The translations under genes and the position numbers were made by a program. A stretch of DNA of 64,000 nucleotides, from assembly GCA_945859605.1 (NCBI GenBank), contig OX243823.1, positions 34,076,518-34,140,517 of the forward strand, given 5' to 3'. Origin of the DNA: Lumbricus rubellus. Its lineage: Eukaryota; Annelida; Clitellata; Crassiclitellata; Lumbricidae. A model generated the notes under the pieces. That model saw only the letters and a list, made by a program, of their open reading frames with translations, ran no database searches and was not told where the DNA came from. This document shows, one piece after another, positions 1-14,800 of the stretch. How positions within the stretch are numbered: position 1 is the stretch's first letter; each line of letters begins with the position of its first letter.

Positions 1-1
1 G

Positions 2-3000
2 ATGCTACAGAAGAAAGGAAGTTCGAGTGTAAAGCAATCGGTTCATGATCTTCCACCGTTTGAAGTTTTCAATCAGGTAACAATATTATGGTAGAATTCA
101 CTTTTTGTTTTCATTCTGTGATACTTTTGCAATATATTATGGTCTGCCTGTCATATACTTCTACAGGTAAGCACACTTGGTTGCCCATTAGATGCCTGCC
201 AGAGTTTCGTCTTGTGTCTGTCGATGTTTAACGATAATATCATTATTCGAAGCTATGAAATTCTCGTACCTAGTTGTGTATATTCAAATTTTAATCTTGC
301 ATAGTCAGATTTAGTTCATGCATATTCACACTTTCTGATGCTTACAGGGTGCAGTTAATGCTTTACTTGTGGCTACTTAGCTATAACCATTATGTTTTGT
401 GACTCCCTTAATATATTCATTATAATTATTGAGATCTCTCACCTGCTGAACTTTCATGAAATGCGTGTGTCCTGGTTTAACTTGCGTTGCGCACGTGCGA
501 CTTCGTTTTTTAAAACTATTTCTGTACAATGTGCACATGTCAGAAACAAATATAGGCTACTTACTTGCTTATTAATCAGTTGGTGCTGCATGCATTGCAT
601 CAGACACCAGCTGCACTGTTGAAGTTTATCTTCTTTGTGACTTCCTGCCACAAAAGCCCTGGACTTGAACTTCTATGCTTCTTAATACACCAGCAGCATA
701 ATTATATATTATATAAGTTTCTAGTTACAATTAAAAAGTGGTATGTTAAGTGTTCAGATGCATGCATACAATCAAGTTAATTGGGTTTTTCGTTTGTTTT
801 TATGTGTTTAGCTCGGACTCGGAGTGAATATGTCAGTCTCCTCCGACCAAAAGGTCAGCCAGAGTAACTGCTTGGAATGTTGTCTCACGTAACATAGCCT
901 GATCGTTACTATCGCTTTGTTTCTGGGTAGCCAATTGGTTAGAGTACTTACCGTGAGATGAGTGTGAGTTGAGATTAAATCCTCATCGTCTGTAAGTAAG
1001 TAAGTATCAACTTTAAATCTTGGTTGCAGAACACATTCTGAGTTGCAGCCTACATTGTACATTTACACATACCGTAGTCGTGTCCATTCAAAGACAGGAA
1101 TTAATCAAATAGCATATTATGAATAGGAAGCGTTCTTCGCATTCTATCGCCAACCTCCAGGAGATATCTATCATTAATATTATTATTTTTAATTATTATT
1201 GTTATTATTATTAAACTGGCTTCTATGATTAAAATAGGGGTTTTAAAAGTATGCCATGTATGGCACCACTGTGTCAGTTCTGAAAATGTGGACGTAACAT
1301 TCGATTAGATCTTGTTTAGGCTTTTTAAGTTATTATTATTGAAAGAAATTCATTCGTTCATTTTTAGACTGTTGCTTGGAGATTGTTGTTGTTGTTGTTG
1401 TTTTCGTGCAGGTCTACGAAGATGCAATACATGACGTGAAGCTGGAATCACCGTGTGAGAAGACAAAGCAGATGTTCATCGATGAATTGGACGGAGTGAA
1501 ACTCGTCGATGTCGATGAGTATGTAAACTGTTGATCGATGTCAATGGGTAGTAGATCACTCGTGGCATTGCTCATATGTATTTGCGTGGATTTTTCAAGT
1601 GTTACTTTTGCAAATATTGAGAGTTTATATGCTGATCGATTACCTTCATTTGCATGCCTTACTTTTTAATCTTCCTTCCACTGACCTTAATGTGTTGCCT
1701 TAATTTCCATTGTTTTGCTTTAACCTATTCTCCTATTCCCCGTCTGCTTTTGGGAGCGCCTCTGAGTCGTCCTCTTGAAGAGGCGCTATACAAATGCATT
1801 TATTTAATGAATAAATGAATGAATGATTACATATCTGCTTCTTATGATGATAACGATGATGATAACGATGATGATGATTATGACAATGACAATGATGATG
1901 AAATGATAACGATGATGTTAGGGATGAGATCGATGGATTGATGAATCTGTCGAAAGCGATTCGTGATGTAACGACTCAACTGATGGGAATCACGTTGCGC
2001 TGTTCTCCGACTGGAAATGAAGATGACTTTGAAGAAAATAATCTCATTCAGAACGATGGACGAAGAATCGGAAAAGAAAAGATGCACGTCAAGGTCAGCA
2101 AATGACCTCTATTATCACCATGAATATTTCAACTGTAAAACTTTCTTATTTTCACGGATATATTTATATACATGAATAATGTTTGTATTGAAAAAAAATT
2201 TTTAATTTTTTTCCGTGAATAATTCATATTGTCATGCAGGCCTATATTATTTGCGAATAATTCATATTGCCACGAATACCTAATTCATGAATGATTTATT
2301 TAATAATAATAATGCTTGGCTATGTATGTACGTGTGTAGTGATCTGACTGTGGGTCTATCTACTGTGTTTGTGTCTGTTGTCATGGTTTCTTCAGGTCGA
2401 TGGGTTTAATGAGCTTTGCAACATATCTTTCAAGAAAGCATCGAGACAGTTGATTCGTCTCAACCCAGCCAAGGTATTGCTTAGCAACGGTAGCTTAGCA
2501 ACGGTAGCTTAGCAACGGTAGCTTAGCAACGGTAGCTTAGCAATGGTAGCTTAGCAATTTATCAAAATATTTACCGAATTCGTTGAATGTTTTTTTGTTT
2601 TTTCGATTTGTTATGCGTGCAGCATCACTAAAACTCAACATAGTGTAATCGAATTCAATCAATTGATTTCTACTCAACCATTTTAGTGTCCAACACATTT
2701 CGATGTGTGCGATGAATACATTGATATAACAACTCATCTTTCACAACTGCTCGTCAGCTTCGTTGTGAAACAATTCTGTGTAAAACTCCGAGTCAGTGTC
2801 CGCGCTGTAGTTTGGAGCACCTCTGAGTAGCAATCTTGATGGGGTGCTCTAAACAAAGGCTCGTACATACATACATACATTTATAATCTGATGACTGCTA
2901 TCAGATGGCAGCAATATTTAGTCCAAGACTCCAAGTAAAAATATAGTACAAAAGTTTGCTTGCTACGACCCTGTTAATTTTATACCACTCTATTCTGTGA

Positions 3001-6000
3001 TAGGGCCAGTCAAACCCGGTTTAAAGGAAGGGGGCGATGCAAGTAATCTTTTTATGTCACTTTTGTCACACAGTAACTAACCAACCAGCCAGGCATACTA
3101 CACTGTGTCCGCGTTAAAGTAGAACCCACAATAAAGTGTCATAACTCGGTCAAAATGTTTAGGATTTGCCTGAAATTTTACACACAACAACAGTGGCCAT
3201 AGTTACACGAGATCCTAAAGCCGATTAGAAATATTCGTGAGTTTGTCAAATTTATGAGCGTTTGAGATGCAGCACCGAAAAATGCAACTTTCCAACATGG
3301 AGAAGCTGAAAAGAAGTAAAATTCAGCTAAATATGATGCTCAAAATGTCATTTTTGTTCACGAACACATGACCATAGACGTAGAGGCTACTGTTTGAAGG
3401 TCCGATCGATGATCACCTGGTCAAACAGCTGCCACTCTTCAATCAGACACACCCTACGCTTATCGATGTCATGAATACAGGAACGAAAACCGCGCTACTC
3501 CGGTACATGCACCCGGATCAAGGTATGAACTGCTAGGCGGCCACAGCTACGGATATGAAGCCGAGTGTCTTCCGGGACAGCTACTACACTACTACGTCTA
3601 TGGTCGTGTGTTCGTGAAAAAAATGACATTTTGAGCACCATATTTAGCTGAAATTGTGGGTTCTACTTTAACGCGGACACAGTGTATAAGTAAAGCAGTT
3701 AGATGTTAATAACTGTGGAAAATGTTACGTTATGTTTCAACACCTTCAAAACGTTTCTTGCGATTTTATATAGCAATGAATTCCGTTCAATATGCCAGTG
3801 TGTCTTTTCCGTGCCTTTCGGTGGTAAAATCGACGTTAACACTTGTGTCAGACGCAAGGTTTCTTCTACTATATTTAAATGACTTATGTTCAGACACACC
3901 TTTAAGGAGGAGGATGATCCTGATTTGACGAGTATCTATGACAACAGAGGCCGTTATCCTCGAAAAAAATTTGTTCGGCATATTACAGCACTAGTGAAAC
4001 ACCTTTAAATCGTCTTCATGCCATTTATATAGCAGTTAATTCCGCTAGTATTAGACTAATCACGTGGTTAGGTTGATGTTAACGGTCTATTTCATTTCAG
4101 ACTCAAGGTGTCGCTAAACGCGGTGTTACGTTTAGAAACCTTTCAATCCTTTCTTTCCAGTGCTAATAGCCTACAGTGATAATTAAATGCAGAACAATTT
4201 TTTGTGACGGTGTCACAAAATAGAGTATCCCCCCCCGTATTAAAAGTATCCCCCAAAATGAGGAAAAGTCGAAAAAAACACTTACGCGTGCTTTTATTTT
4301 TGCAAATTAATTTTCATCTGCTTTGTTTTGAACAATGACACTAACAGGTATGTTTATTCCTACTAGATACTTTGTTTTGCTTTGTTTTTATAGCACTTAA
4401 AACGTTTAAAACACTTAAAAACACTCGGAGACACTAAATAAATTCGAGTTGCCTTTCTCTTGGCATTGCTTAGGTCACTTAAAACAATTAAAGTCACTTT
4501 AAATTTTGATTAGAGTATAATTGTTTTAATTATACACATTTTTCAAAAAATGGGATAGAATGGTTTATCCTCCCGGATAGTCTAGACCGGTTAATTCCAT
4601 CCGGGGGGAATAGATTAATCCATCCCACCGGATAGCTTTAGGGGGGATACTCCTTTTCGTGACAACGGCAACGGCCTCTGTTGTCATTAAGCTGTCGTTG
4701 TAGGCCTACTTTGGATCCTTCCACCAATCACTGAATCTCTTGCATATTTCATCAATATACATACCTATTAATTTCGTACAATGACATAATAAGCTTGGAT
4801 TACTGTCCTAGCATATGAACAGGTCATCATCAAAGTCATCTTTCTCACCGTTTTTATTTATTTTATTTATTTCGGAAAAACGTATACATGTAGAGTTCTC
4901 GATTGCATGTAGTTCATCATTCTTGCAACTCAAGCCGCATGACATCAAATTGGTTGGCCGAATATTTCGCTGAGTATGCTGGCGTTAAGTCGACGTCTTA
5001 CTCAAGACACGTGATGAAACCATTGTGATGAAACCATTGTGATGAAACCATTGTGATGAAACCATTGACGTAAATATTTAGACATTGCTTACTGTAGACT
5101 GGTCCCCTACTCCATAGATGATGTAAATATATATTTTAAAGTTAGCGATGGACATAACGATAACATTGACAAGTAGCTATTGTTACAGTAACCAACTTAT
5201 TTAAGTTGAGACTGTGTCAGCTTGACTATTTTTACTGAACGAAATAAGGATTGAAGCCTTAAGACCTACTTCTGTAAATTTTTGAGATTTCACAATGTCT
5301 ACCTAACAACCGTGAGTCCAATAGTAGCCCAAATATCACAAGGTCACGAGGAAAAAAATGTCAGTTGTGAGTGCTTTTAAAAGTAGCCCCAATTGCTCTT
5401 TTTGGAATTAACTGCTATACTGATCTAAAAAGCCAAAGCAGTGACTTACTGTGCTTTGGCTTATAATTTGCTTATAATCTCCTAGACGTAACTATGTAAG
5501 ACGTGAACATTTAACGACGGATTAACTGGCGAGAAATAATACCAACTGCTATAATTTATTTATTATTATGACGTTAAAAGTCAGATTTTAAAGGTGTCTA
5601 AGCATCACGAGATATTTGACGCTGTTTCAATTGTTTGATAACATTGACGCTCGTTTTAACGAGAACACGCTTCTTTTTGGGACTCTTCTTTCTGTATCGC
5701 TATCTACAGGATGCAACAAGAAAGACCCCCCCCCTAGGTTTTTTGCCGTTATCTTGTCCAGAAGTAAGAATCGTCAAAAAAACGGTGGGTGGCCTCTTTA
5801 AAAGTGGTATAACTTTTGTTCTGTTTGAAATATTGTGATGAAATCTTGCCATCCTGTGTAAATATGAATTGTCTTTAAGACTGTAAAATTTCATTTCGAA
5901 ATTCTTTTTTTGACCAAGATATTGGCAAAAAACCTAGGAGGTCTTTTTTGGCGCACCCTGTACATATCTCTCTTTTTCGGACTTATTTTCTCTCGGTTCT

Positions 6001-9000
6001 CGCACTGGGAGCACTACTGAATGTACATGCTGATGAGCGGCGCTATAGAAGTTACTAATTACATTTCATTGCCTGCTTTTGTTGTCAGCTGTGTTAATGG
6101 AAGCGCAGTTTATTTAGTTAAACAGCGCAACTGCCTGTTACTTTGGTAGTGCCAGTCCCAAGCCTGCAGAAAGGAGGATGGCAACGCTGATCATCTTTGT
6201 CAGATATAATTTTAAAGTCCACACTAATGACTTGTTTCAGACACAAGGCGTCGCTAATCTCTTGAAATTTCGTCTAACGTTGTCGTGTTTAGACACCTTT
6301 TAATCGTTCCTCTCCTACGTTATAATAATAATAATGTAGAGATTTCAGTGCATTTAGTACTTGGATTAAAGATAGCAATTCAGAAACACATGCAACATAG
6401 GGTAAAAGTCAGTAAAGATAGGCTGGTATTTAAAAAAATTGCCTTTTAAGATGTTTTTTGAAAGTTTTCATCGATGATGAGTTTCTGATGTCAGAGGCAA
6501 AATTGTTCCATATTTGAGGTGCTGATGAGGTGAAGGCTCTAGATGCAGTTGTGGGGTGGCAGCAGTGGTTACTGGATGATCATTATAATTATGGTCGTCT
6601 ATTTCGTTTTATTCATTCATTCATTCATTTCAGGCATTTATATAGCGCCTCTTCAAGAAAATCTACTCAGAAGCGCTCCCGACCCAACCACGGCTAAAGA
6701 GAACAGTCTTAAGAGCAGAGTAGAACGTAGTCTCAAAGGCTCGAGGCATTAGACGTAGTTCCACAGGAATCCCATTCCAGGTTGCAGGGCCAACAACAGA
6801 AAAGGCACGGCGCTGCACAATAGAAGTGCGCGACCGGGGGACAAGAAGCTCAGCCTGCTTAGAAGAGCGGAGAGAGCCACGGCGCTGGACGCTCAGGGTG
6901 GAGCAACAGAGCTCCTGTAAATAGACAGGGGCCACACCCGAAAAACAGCGCCAAACCAAGGAAGATATTCGGTAAGTGACCCTTTGTGAGAAAGGGAGCC
7001 AGTGCAAGACATCCCGCATATAGTCAGTGACTATATGTTTTAGTATAATAATTATAAAGAACAGCAATTATATAATAGTTTTATAATTTAAAATTGCAGA
7101 CGATTTTTGCATAATTTTTCTCCAAGATCCTCTTTCAAAACGTTTAAAAAAATTAAATTTGGATTGACTTATTGACTAAATATTAGGCCTACTTCATGCT
7201 ATGATACAATGAACGCTGGTGACATTGTAGCTCTTGTTTTGGCATCTTTAATTGGTGGTCTTTGGACTGTGTATAATAATTATATTATGTTTTCATTGTC
7301 CTGTTTATGAATTCAATTGCTGTCAACGACCATTCATGTCATACGTTAAGTATTGTAATAAAAAAACAATAATAGTGTGCATTATGTATGTATGCATGTA
7401 TGTTTGTATGTGCACTTGTTATAGCGCCCTTCAAGCTCTCTACTCAGAGGCGCTCCCGACTAAAGCGTGGACTCTGAATCGGAGTTTCACACCAAAGCGC
7501 TGAGCAATTGCGAGTGGAGGACTTGCCGAAGATCCCTACGCAGCGGCTTGAGGCATATTCCCTACTCAGAAGCGCTCCCGACTAATGCGTGGACTCTGAA
7601 TCAGAGTTTCACTGTGCTCACAAAAATAGTATATAAAGAGCTGCAACATAAAAAATAATTTATGTTGACAGCAACGGCTTTTTGTGTCGTAAGCTGTCGT
7701 TAAAGTCTGGATCTGCTAAAGTATATGCCACTACTCTATTTGAGGTATAGTGTACGTTGTAAACCTGGAGAGTGTAGGAGGACAATGCAATACATATTGA
7801 TCATTAGATACGAATGTACATTGTACTTTGCACTGATGTCTTTGTTGTTTTAGAACGACGTTGAATACTGTATGATCTGCGATGTGTACATCCATCACTC
7901 GAGAAAAGTCATCACACTTCCTCTACAGGTAATTTTTACTTGTCAATTGTTTCTCCACGTTCTTTCACTACACAACCATTTTTATAAGGAAATAATTTTT
8001 TAACGGATCCCTGACCTAATAATGATAATAATGATAATAATGATGTTGTTGTTGTTGTGTGTAGATGCGCAATCACCTGACGATTCCAGTCCAGGTGTTC
8101 TGCGATGCTGATGAGCTGCGGAAGCAGAATATCATCACCGTTGCCAACGACAACGCATCATCTACTGCTCATCATCATGATGACAATCAGTTCGTTCAGA
8201 TCAGCTGCTTGGAACCAGACGGATGCTTCGCTCTGCCGCTGCACGTCGCGTACCACTGCAAACTCTACGTCGCACCCGCTAACATGCTGTACGTCGCCAT
8301 CCAGTCATTCATTCATCTGTATAACATGAATTGATGCTTAATATGCATGACTGAATTTGAATATTCATGAATTGAACTTTGATATGCATCGATGGATTTC
8401 AATATTTGAATATTCATGAATTGATGTTTGATATGCATAGCTGAATTTGAATATTTGATTACCGTGATGAATTTGAATGTACTGTTTGTTTGTTTGTCTT
8501 TCTGTTTGAATTCTTTTTATCCAATTTCAATCTGATTTCAGTTACGAGAAGACTTCGGATCCGATCTGTTGGCAGCACTTTGGATCGACGAAAGAAAGCC
8601 ACAGATTCTTTTCGTGTCAACCAGAAACTCCAAACAACAACGTCTTCTATTTCAAGGTAATCCATCTGACCTCTGACCTATTCATGATTAGGACATGGCA
8701 GCTGATTGGGTAGTGTTAGAGAATTCACCTTATTGTAGTCTGATGTGGTTTGTAATTCAGATAGCCCCACTCATGCAGTGATTATTGAATAGAGTTTCGA
8801 ATGCCAGTACCTTGAGAAGAATACTAAGAGTATAATAATACACGAGGACCAAACAAGGACTTTATATATTGTTCGAAATGCAATTTGAAGGTGTCTAAAC
8901 AGATTTATTAGTGTTAGTTTCCTGTGTTTAGCAATATCTGGATGTGTTGACCTTTGCCTTATCTTGGAAATAATATCAACGTTGATGAAGAACAAAAAAT

Positions 9001-9471
9001 CAGTTTCATGGTTGCTGATTAGCGCCCTCCACCTCTTTTCATCTGACTTGGGACTGGCATTACCATATGTAGAATAGTAATGTGAATTACATGTGGGACC
9101 TAATTGAAAATGATGATCTATAAGAGAAGGGAAACTGTGATTTAAAGGTGTCGGTAAATGTTTCTTTCGTAAGTTTTGCTACCTGTCAATATCTTGAAAT
9201 TATGATAGACAGATTTAGACTGAAGACAAATATTATTATTAATAATATTAATAATGATAATAATAACCTGGTCACTTTCAAATGTATGTTTGCTTAACAC
9301 CACGAAGACGATGCCTGACCCACCACACATTTAATCCAGAAATAATAGTTTGTTTATAATAATAGTGATATCGAAGTCCCTGTGGAATGAAGTACCTCAG
9401 GGCAATAATAATAGTAACTGTTACAGTTACTATTGCTATTACAATTAGCCTACTATTACAATTACTATTAC

Positions 9472-9505
<34 letters not shown>

Positions 9506-11775
9506 TCTTCTAGATATTTTTTTGAAATCCTGAGGGTTCTAAAAAAATAATAAAAATAATATAAGTATACGACTATACATTCTTTAATCGAGCCAGTTGA
9601 CAAAAGCACAGTGCTTCTCTGGTTGACGTACATTTAGGATGACAACGCATAAATAGTTCAGATGGAAAGATACAATACATTATGTTATACGTTGAGGTCA
9701 TAACAATTGCGTGTGTGTGTGTGTGTAGGTTCAGTTGGAGGACGATGTGGCTGCGAAGAGACCTTCATCGATTCCACGTCCTCTTCTCAACGGAACGCTT
9801 CATCTCAGTCCTTCCATCGTTCTGCACAACCTTCTCCCATTCAACATCCACTATTCACTCGAGGTAGGTCGCCGATTCATGGTAGTTGTAGCTTATATAG
9901 CGCTGCTCCGAATAGACATCATGCGATATAGAGCTCACAGCGCAGAAGCAGGATTGAGTAGAATGGATTTTGTGGAAGAGGTTATTGTCAAGGTTTCTGT
10001 GCCCTTAAAGGTCACATGCCTTTGATGTTGCTTAGAGAGGCATTCAATCTTCTTCTCTGTGAACTGTGTTCAACACAGATTGAAGAGGAGACAAACGAGA
10101 GATTTTGGATCTAGATGGACAAGTTGCAATAATCAATACGCAATTACGCATGCTGACAAAGTTCAGTACTAATATTAGAAGATGTGCGATGCTCAATGTT
10201 CAGAGAACTGAATAGATGGCATGATTAAACGACATGTGTTTTTGTGGTTGTACAGGGCAGTGCACTGAGTCAGCTTGGTCCAGGTGACAACATTCCTCTG
10301 TTCACTGCGGATCTAGCAAAGAATCCAAAGCTACAACTTCAGGTATACCTGCAGCTCTCTCCCTCGACAAGTCAAGCTCTAGTCTATATCAATCAGCTTC
10401 TTATGATGATTCTAGGACAGCCACTGAGGTGTATTTAAAATATGCTCCAGTTTATCATGGTTATAAATATTCACGAAACTGTGGCGCATAGTCAGTGGCT
10501 GATTGGTCAGAGCACTTGCCTAAGTTGCATTTGTTGCATTTGTTTACTCTCTATGAACTAATATGACCCTGCTTCCATCACTGATCAATTCAGTTGCGGA
10601 AGTCGAGATACGCCATTTAATTCAACTACGGTACTACTAGTCTGTCATTGTCATTTGTACGCATGTTTGACATTGACTCACTGTATCTATAGCTGTAGCT
10701 GGTCATAAAGGATGGAATTTGATTCTAATGATTTGACTTGTTCAGCAATTGCAACTTAACCAAACACAGTTTGATTATCAATCCCAGATTTGATTTAAAA
10801 TTCCAGATTTTTGGGTTTTCTGAAGTATGATTACATCTATGCAATATGCATAAGAGAGAAATCATCATTACAAGTACTTCAGATACTTGCATCATCACGA
10901 GTGCAAACTATGTGTACTTGTTTTTCTTTTGTTGTCTTCAGGTAATCAACTACCTGAGCATCGACTGGACTGGTTCAGTGGAGTTGAACTCTGACCTTGA
11001 GGAGTTCAAGGCCATCAACCTTGAAGCAGACAGCAACGTAGAAGGTCAAAACAAGCAGATGAGTTTGAGTATGCACATGAACCAACGACTCGCAATGGAT
11101 CTTTACGTCTACTCGCCATACTGGATCATCAACAAAACAACGCTTCCCATTCAGATCAGGGTAAGCAAAATCTTCTTCATTCATCTCCCATCTCACTTTG
11201 TTCTCATCACCGTCACGGTAGAGAAATCAAGGTAAGAATGACATCACCATCTCCATGCACATTCGAGTCCTTCCCTTGGAAAATGTGCATAACGCCTTGT
11301 CTGTCTTTCAAAGATCACATGGAAGTTCTGAGATTCATACGATGACAAACCTATGCAGGAGCCTGTAATATAGCAGGTGCAAAATGTAAACATCCTTTGT
11401 ACGATGTGTCCTGATGTGTTCAATATTTTTTATGTGACTCATCACTGTTACTGTTTGAATTAATTTTGTTCTCTGAGTAATTTCTTTGAATGAGGTCATG
11501 GCAGGTCAGGTTAACAGCTCGTTTGAAAGATTGAAAAGCTGACACACATGAGTGCTTTCATACGAGTCGTACATTTACGTGTACACCTAATAAGCAGCTG
11601 AATGCAAGCGTTTGCATTTGTCCGAATAATATGTTTGACTCCTTCTGTTCTGGACATGTCTGTTTTGTTGCACTTCGTTTAGGGTTCGAGATCAGAGGCA
11701 GTTTATGAGAACAACGATTCATTGGATCCACTGCTCTTCAGATTTAAGAAACATCGTCGGAAAAAGGTCAGTTAA

Positions 11776-11827
<52 letters not shown>

Positions 11828-14800
11828 GTGGTGATGATGATGATGATGATGGTGGTGATGATGATGATGATGATGATGGTGATGGTGATGGTGGTGGTGG
11901 TGGTGGTGGTGGTGGTGGTGGTGGTGGTGGTGGTGGTGGTGGTGGTGGTGGTGGCGGTGGCGGTGGCGGTGGCGGTGGCGGTGGCGGTGGCGGTGGCGGT
12001 GGCGGTGGCGGTGGCGGTGGCGGTGGCGGTGGCGGTGGCGGTGGCGGTGGCGGTGGCGGTGGCGGTGGCGGTGACGGTGACGGTGACGGTGACGGTGACG
12101 GTGACGGTGACGATGACGATGATGATGAGGCAGTAAGTAAGTAAGAAGTCATGTCGTCACATTTTGGTCTCTGGTCATGACACTGCTCGATTGTCCCTCC
12201 CCCCCCCTATCCCCCCCGTACGCAGAAAACTTAGTTGATGGTCTTACTTGGGACCACCATTGGAGACATCTGAAGTCCATCGAGAACACTCGGCAACAGC
12301 CTCTAAAGAGCTCGTCCTTTTGAAGAGGCAATCAATCATTAAAACTTTATTATGGCGTCCCTTCAAGATCTTACCCAGTGGCGGAAATGAAATCATACAT
12401 GCTGTGTTATGTTATAACAACAGATCAATCGTTTCTTTGTTTGTCGTTAGGCTAAACTTCGAGTGTACAATTCGAAATGGACGCGTTCCTTTTCTCTCGA
12501 TACGATCGGAAGCAGCGGAGTCGTCATCTGCTACGACAAGGAACGCAATCGAAGATACCAGGTCAGCAGATGATGATTGATAATTATAATACAATGCCTT
12601 TAGATCTTAAATTAAATTTAAATAATGATAGGCTAAAGACAGTTCAATATTGCAAATGTACAGTGGTTAAAGTGGTTTGAGTGAGCAGTGAAAATGCTGA
12701 GTGCATGAGCAGTTGAGTTGGAATGCCGAAGAAGAGTTTTATTGGAACGCATGTATTTCCAGGATTCCATGCACGGTGAGCAGTCGGAACGCCGTTCATA
12801 CGCGTTTCAACTCACTTTAAACTCTGCAAATGCACCATGTCACCCATAGGCGGAGACCTGGTCCGAACTTTGGGGGGGACGGACGAGCGGCCAAAAACAT
12901 TGTGACGACTAAATACTAAATTTTGATGACTAAAAAAGGTGTCTTCAGAAATTTTTACAGAGCTAAAAAAGGTTTATTCAAAACAATTTATGACTCAATA
13001 GGTATACGCAAATAGATATTCTACATTAATATGAAAATCAAATCATTCAGCCATCATCTACATATTCTTGAACAATAATAACAAAAATCATTTTGACAGA
13101 CCTAAAAAATGGTTTATTCAAAAATGTAGATGACTAAAAAGGTGTCTTTAGAAATGCTCATAGTAAAAAAGTCCAGAAATTTTGATGACAAAAACAAGGT
13201 GTATAGAAATTGTGATGACTAGAAAAGATGTCTTCAGAAATTTGGACAATTAAAACAAGATGTATATAAATGTTGACGACTAAAAAAGGTGTCTTCATTA
13301 ATTTAGACGAATGAAACAAGATGAATAGAAGTGTTGACGACTAAAAAAGGTGTCTTCAGAAATTTAGACGAATAAAACAAGATGTATAGAAGTGTTGACG
13401 ACTAAAAAAGGTGTCTTTAGAAATTTAGACGAATAAAAATATATGTATAGAAATGTTCTCATCTCATCTCAATCTCATGAGATGAGAACATTTCTATACA
13501 TCTTGTTTATTCGCCACTAAAAAAGGTGTCTATAGAAATTTTGACGACCTAAAACTGTGAAAAGGTTTCTCAAAAAAAATGTGGCAACTGAAAAAGGTGT
13601 TTTCAGAAATTTGAACGACTACAACATGGTCGTTAGCAATTCTACGCTGAAAAAACACCCCCGAAATCAAATCCTGGCTACAGCAATTGTGGGGGACGAA
13701 CAAGATGGGTAGGATTTGATGGAAGTTAGTGAGTGAATCGAAAATTAAATGGTTTCAATGATAAGGCGTAAAAAAAAATTGTTGTATTTCCGGTAACCCG
13801 ACCGACCCATTTTTAAGGCCGCGACCCAAATATTTTTGTAAAAATTTTTTATTAAAAAAATTATTTTTGTCCAAAAAATTTTTTTTTTTCAAAAATTTTA
13901 AAAACCTTTTTTTCTAATTTTTTTAAAAAACGTTTGTATTGACATAACATAAGAGACGTCAACAAAATGAAATTAATAGGACTGTTTCTAGAGCAATTTT
14001 AGGTGCAGACAGTCGGGAAATAGGCAGTTTAAACTTGCTTAGAACACGTACTTTGTTTGAGCGTGCAAAAAAGACTAGTGGGGTATACTTTTTCGGATAG
14101 TCACTGCATAAAAATATTTTACAAAATAAAAATATTTTCCGACCTACCTACCCAATTTTTTTTAGCTCTGTTACCGGAAACACAACATATTTTTTTTTAG
14201 GCCTAATAATATTAATTGGTTGTGATTGAATCATAGATCTGAATTAAACCGATCTTATCTAGACTTGTCCAATCTACACTGGTTAAGGCGTTAAGCTGAA
14301 GTTGAACTCAATTCATGATTAGATCGAGAGGTTTCTCGAAGATTTGTTCAATGTTTTATAATAAGTTGATGGATACAATTTAATTATTTGAATTATGTAA
14401 GCTTTCTTTTTTATATGGCTTCATAAAGTAAAAATCTAAGGGTGTTCAAGCAGGGTGTTTTCAAAAAGGAACGATGCATTAATACCGTTTCTATTATGGC
14501 ATCGCTCTTATTGCGTTGAACAGGTTTTTTTAGTATTTCTTTCGAAAATCTCTTCTTCTAAAATTGTAACGTCGTCAGTCGCCTGCAGTGTGTTCATCAA
14601 GTGTCCATGTCCTGACACTTGACGATTGGGGGGGACGGATACATGGACCGTCCCCCCCACCACATTCATTGGGGGGGACCGTCCCCCCCTGTCCCCCCCT
14701 AGGTCTCCGCCCATGATGTCACCGTCGTTGTATAAGGATGACTTCTTTTGACACTCTGCAAAGCGCCGCTTACATGAAGCAGCATTCTTGAATAAATAAT

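Larger units (their letters stand above)
2..2473 (+). other. VPS13: VPS13 exons 1-4: region before the adaptor-binding domain
   Basis: These four exons encode residues 1-144 of the visible fragment. The first exon is entered in frame 2 and ends in phase 0. The stretch is acidic (several DVDE/EDD clusters) and should be the end of the lipid-groove region or the linker into the VAB (SHR-BD) domain. Exon 4 ends in RLNPAK and joins NDVEY of exon 5 across a 5.4-kb intron. I recognise no catalytic motif, and none is expected in this family. Confidence 0.7.
12845..14715. mobile_element. hAT-type element with 8-bp target duplication
   Basis: The ends are CATAGGCGGAGACCT and AGGTCTCCGCCCATG, and the direct repeat ATGTCACC flanks both sides (12837-12844, 14716-14723), diagnostic of hAT insertion. 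Next to the ends are GTCCGAACTTTGGGGGGGAC and its G/C-run counterpart. The inside holds no transposase. It has a 60-70-bp degenerate tandem repeat (about 12,900-13,660) built on GACTAAAAAAGGTGTCTTCA, and a nested Harbinger-like MITE. It lies in VPS13 intron 12 and is related to the element at 43,195-45,726. Confidence 0.88.

Noticed and set aside
11705..12152. Open frames of 126-143 codons (Met/Val/Ala or Pro/Ser runs) on both strands
   Set aside because: They arise from the trinucleotide array; read-through from VPS13 exon 11 is blocked by TAA at once.
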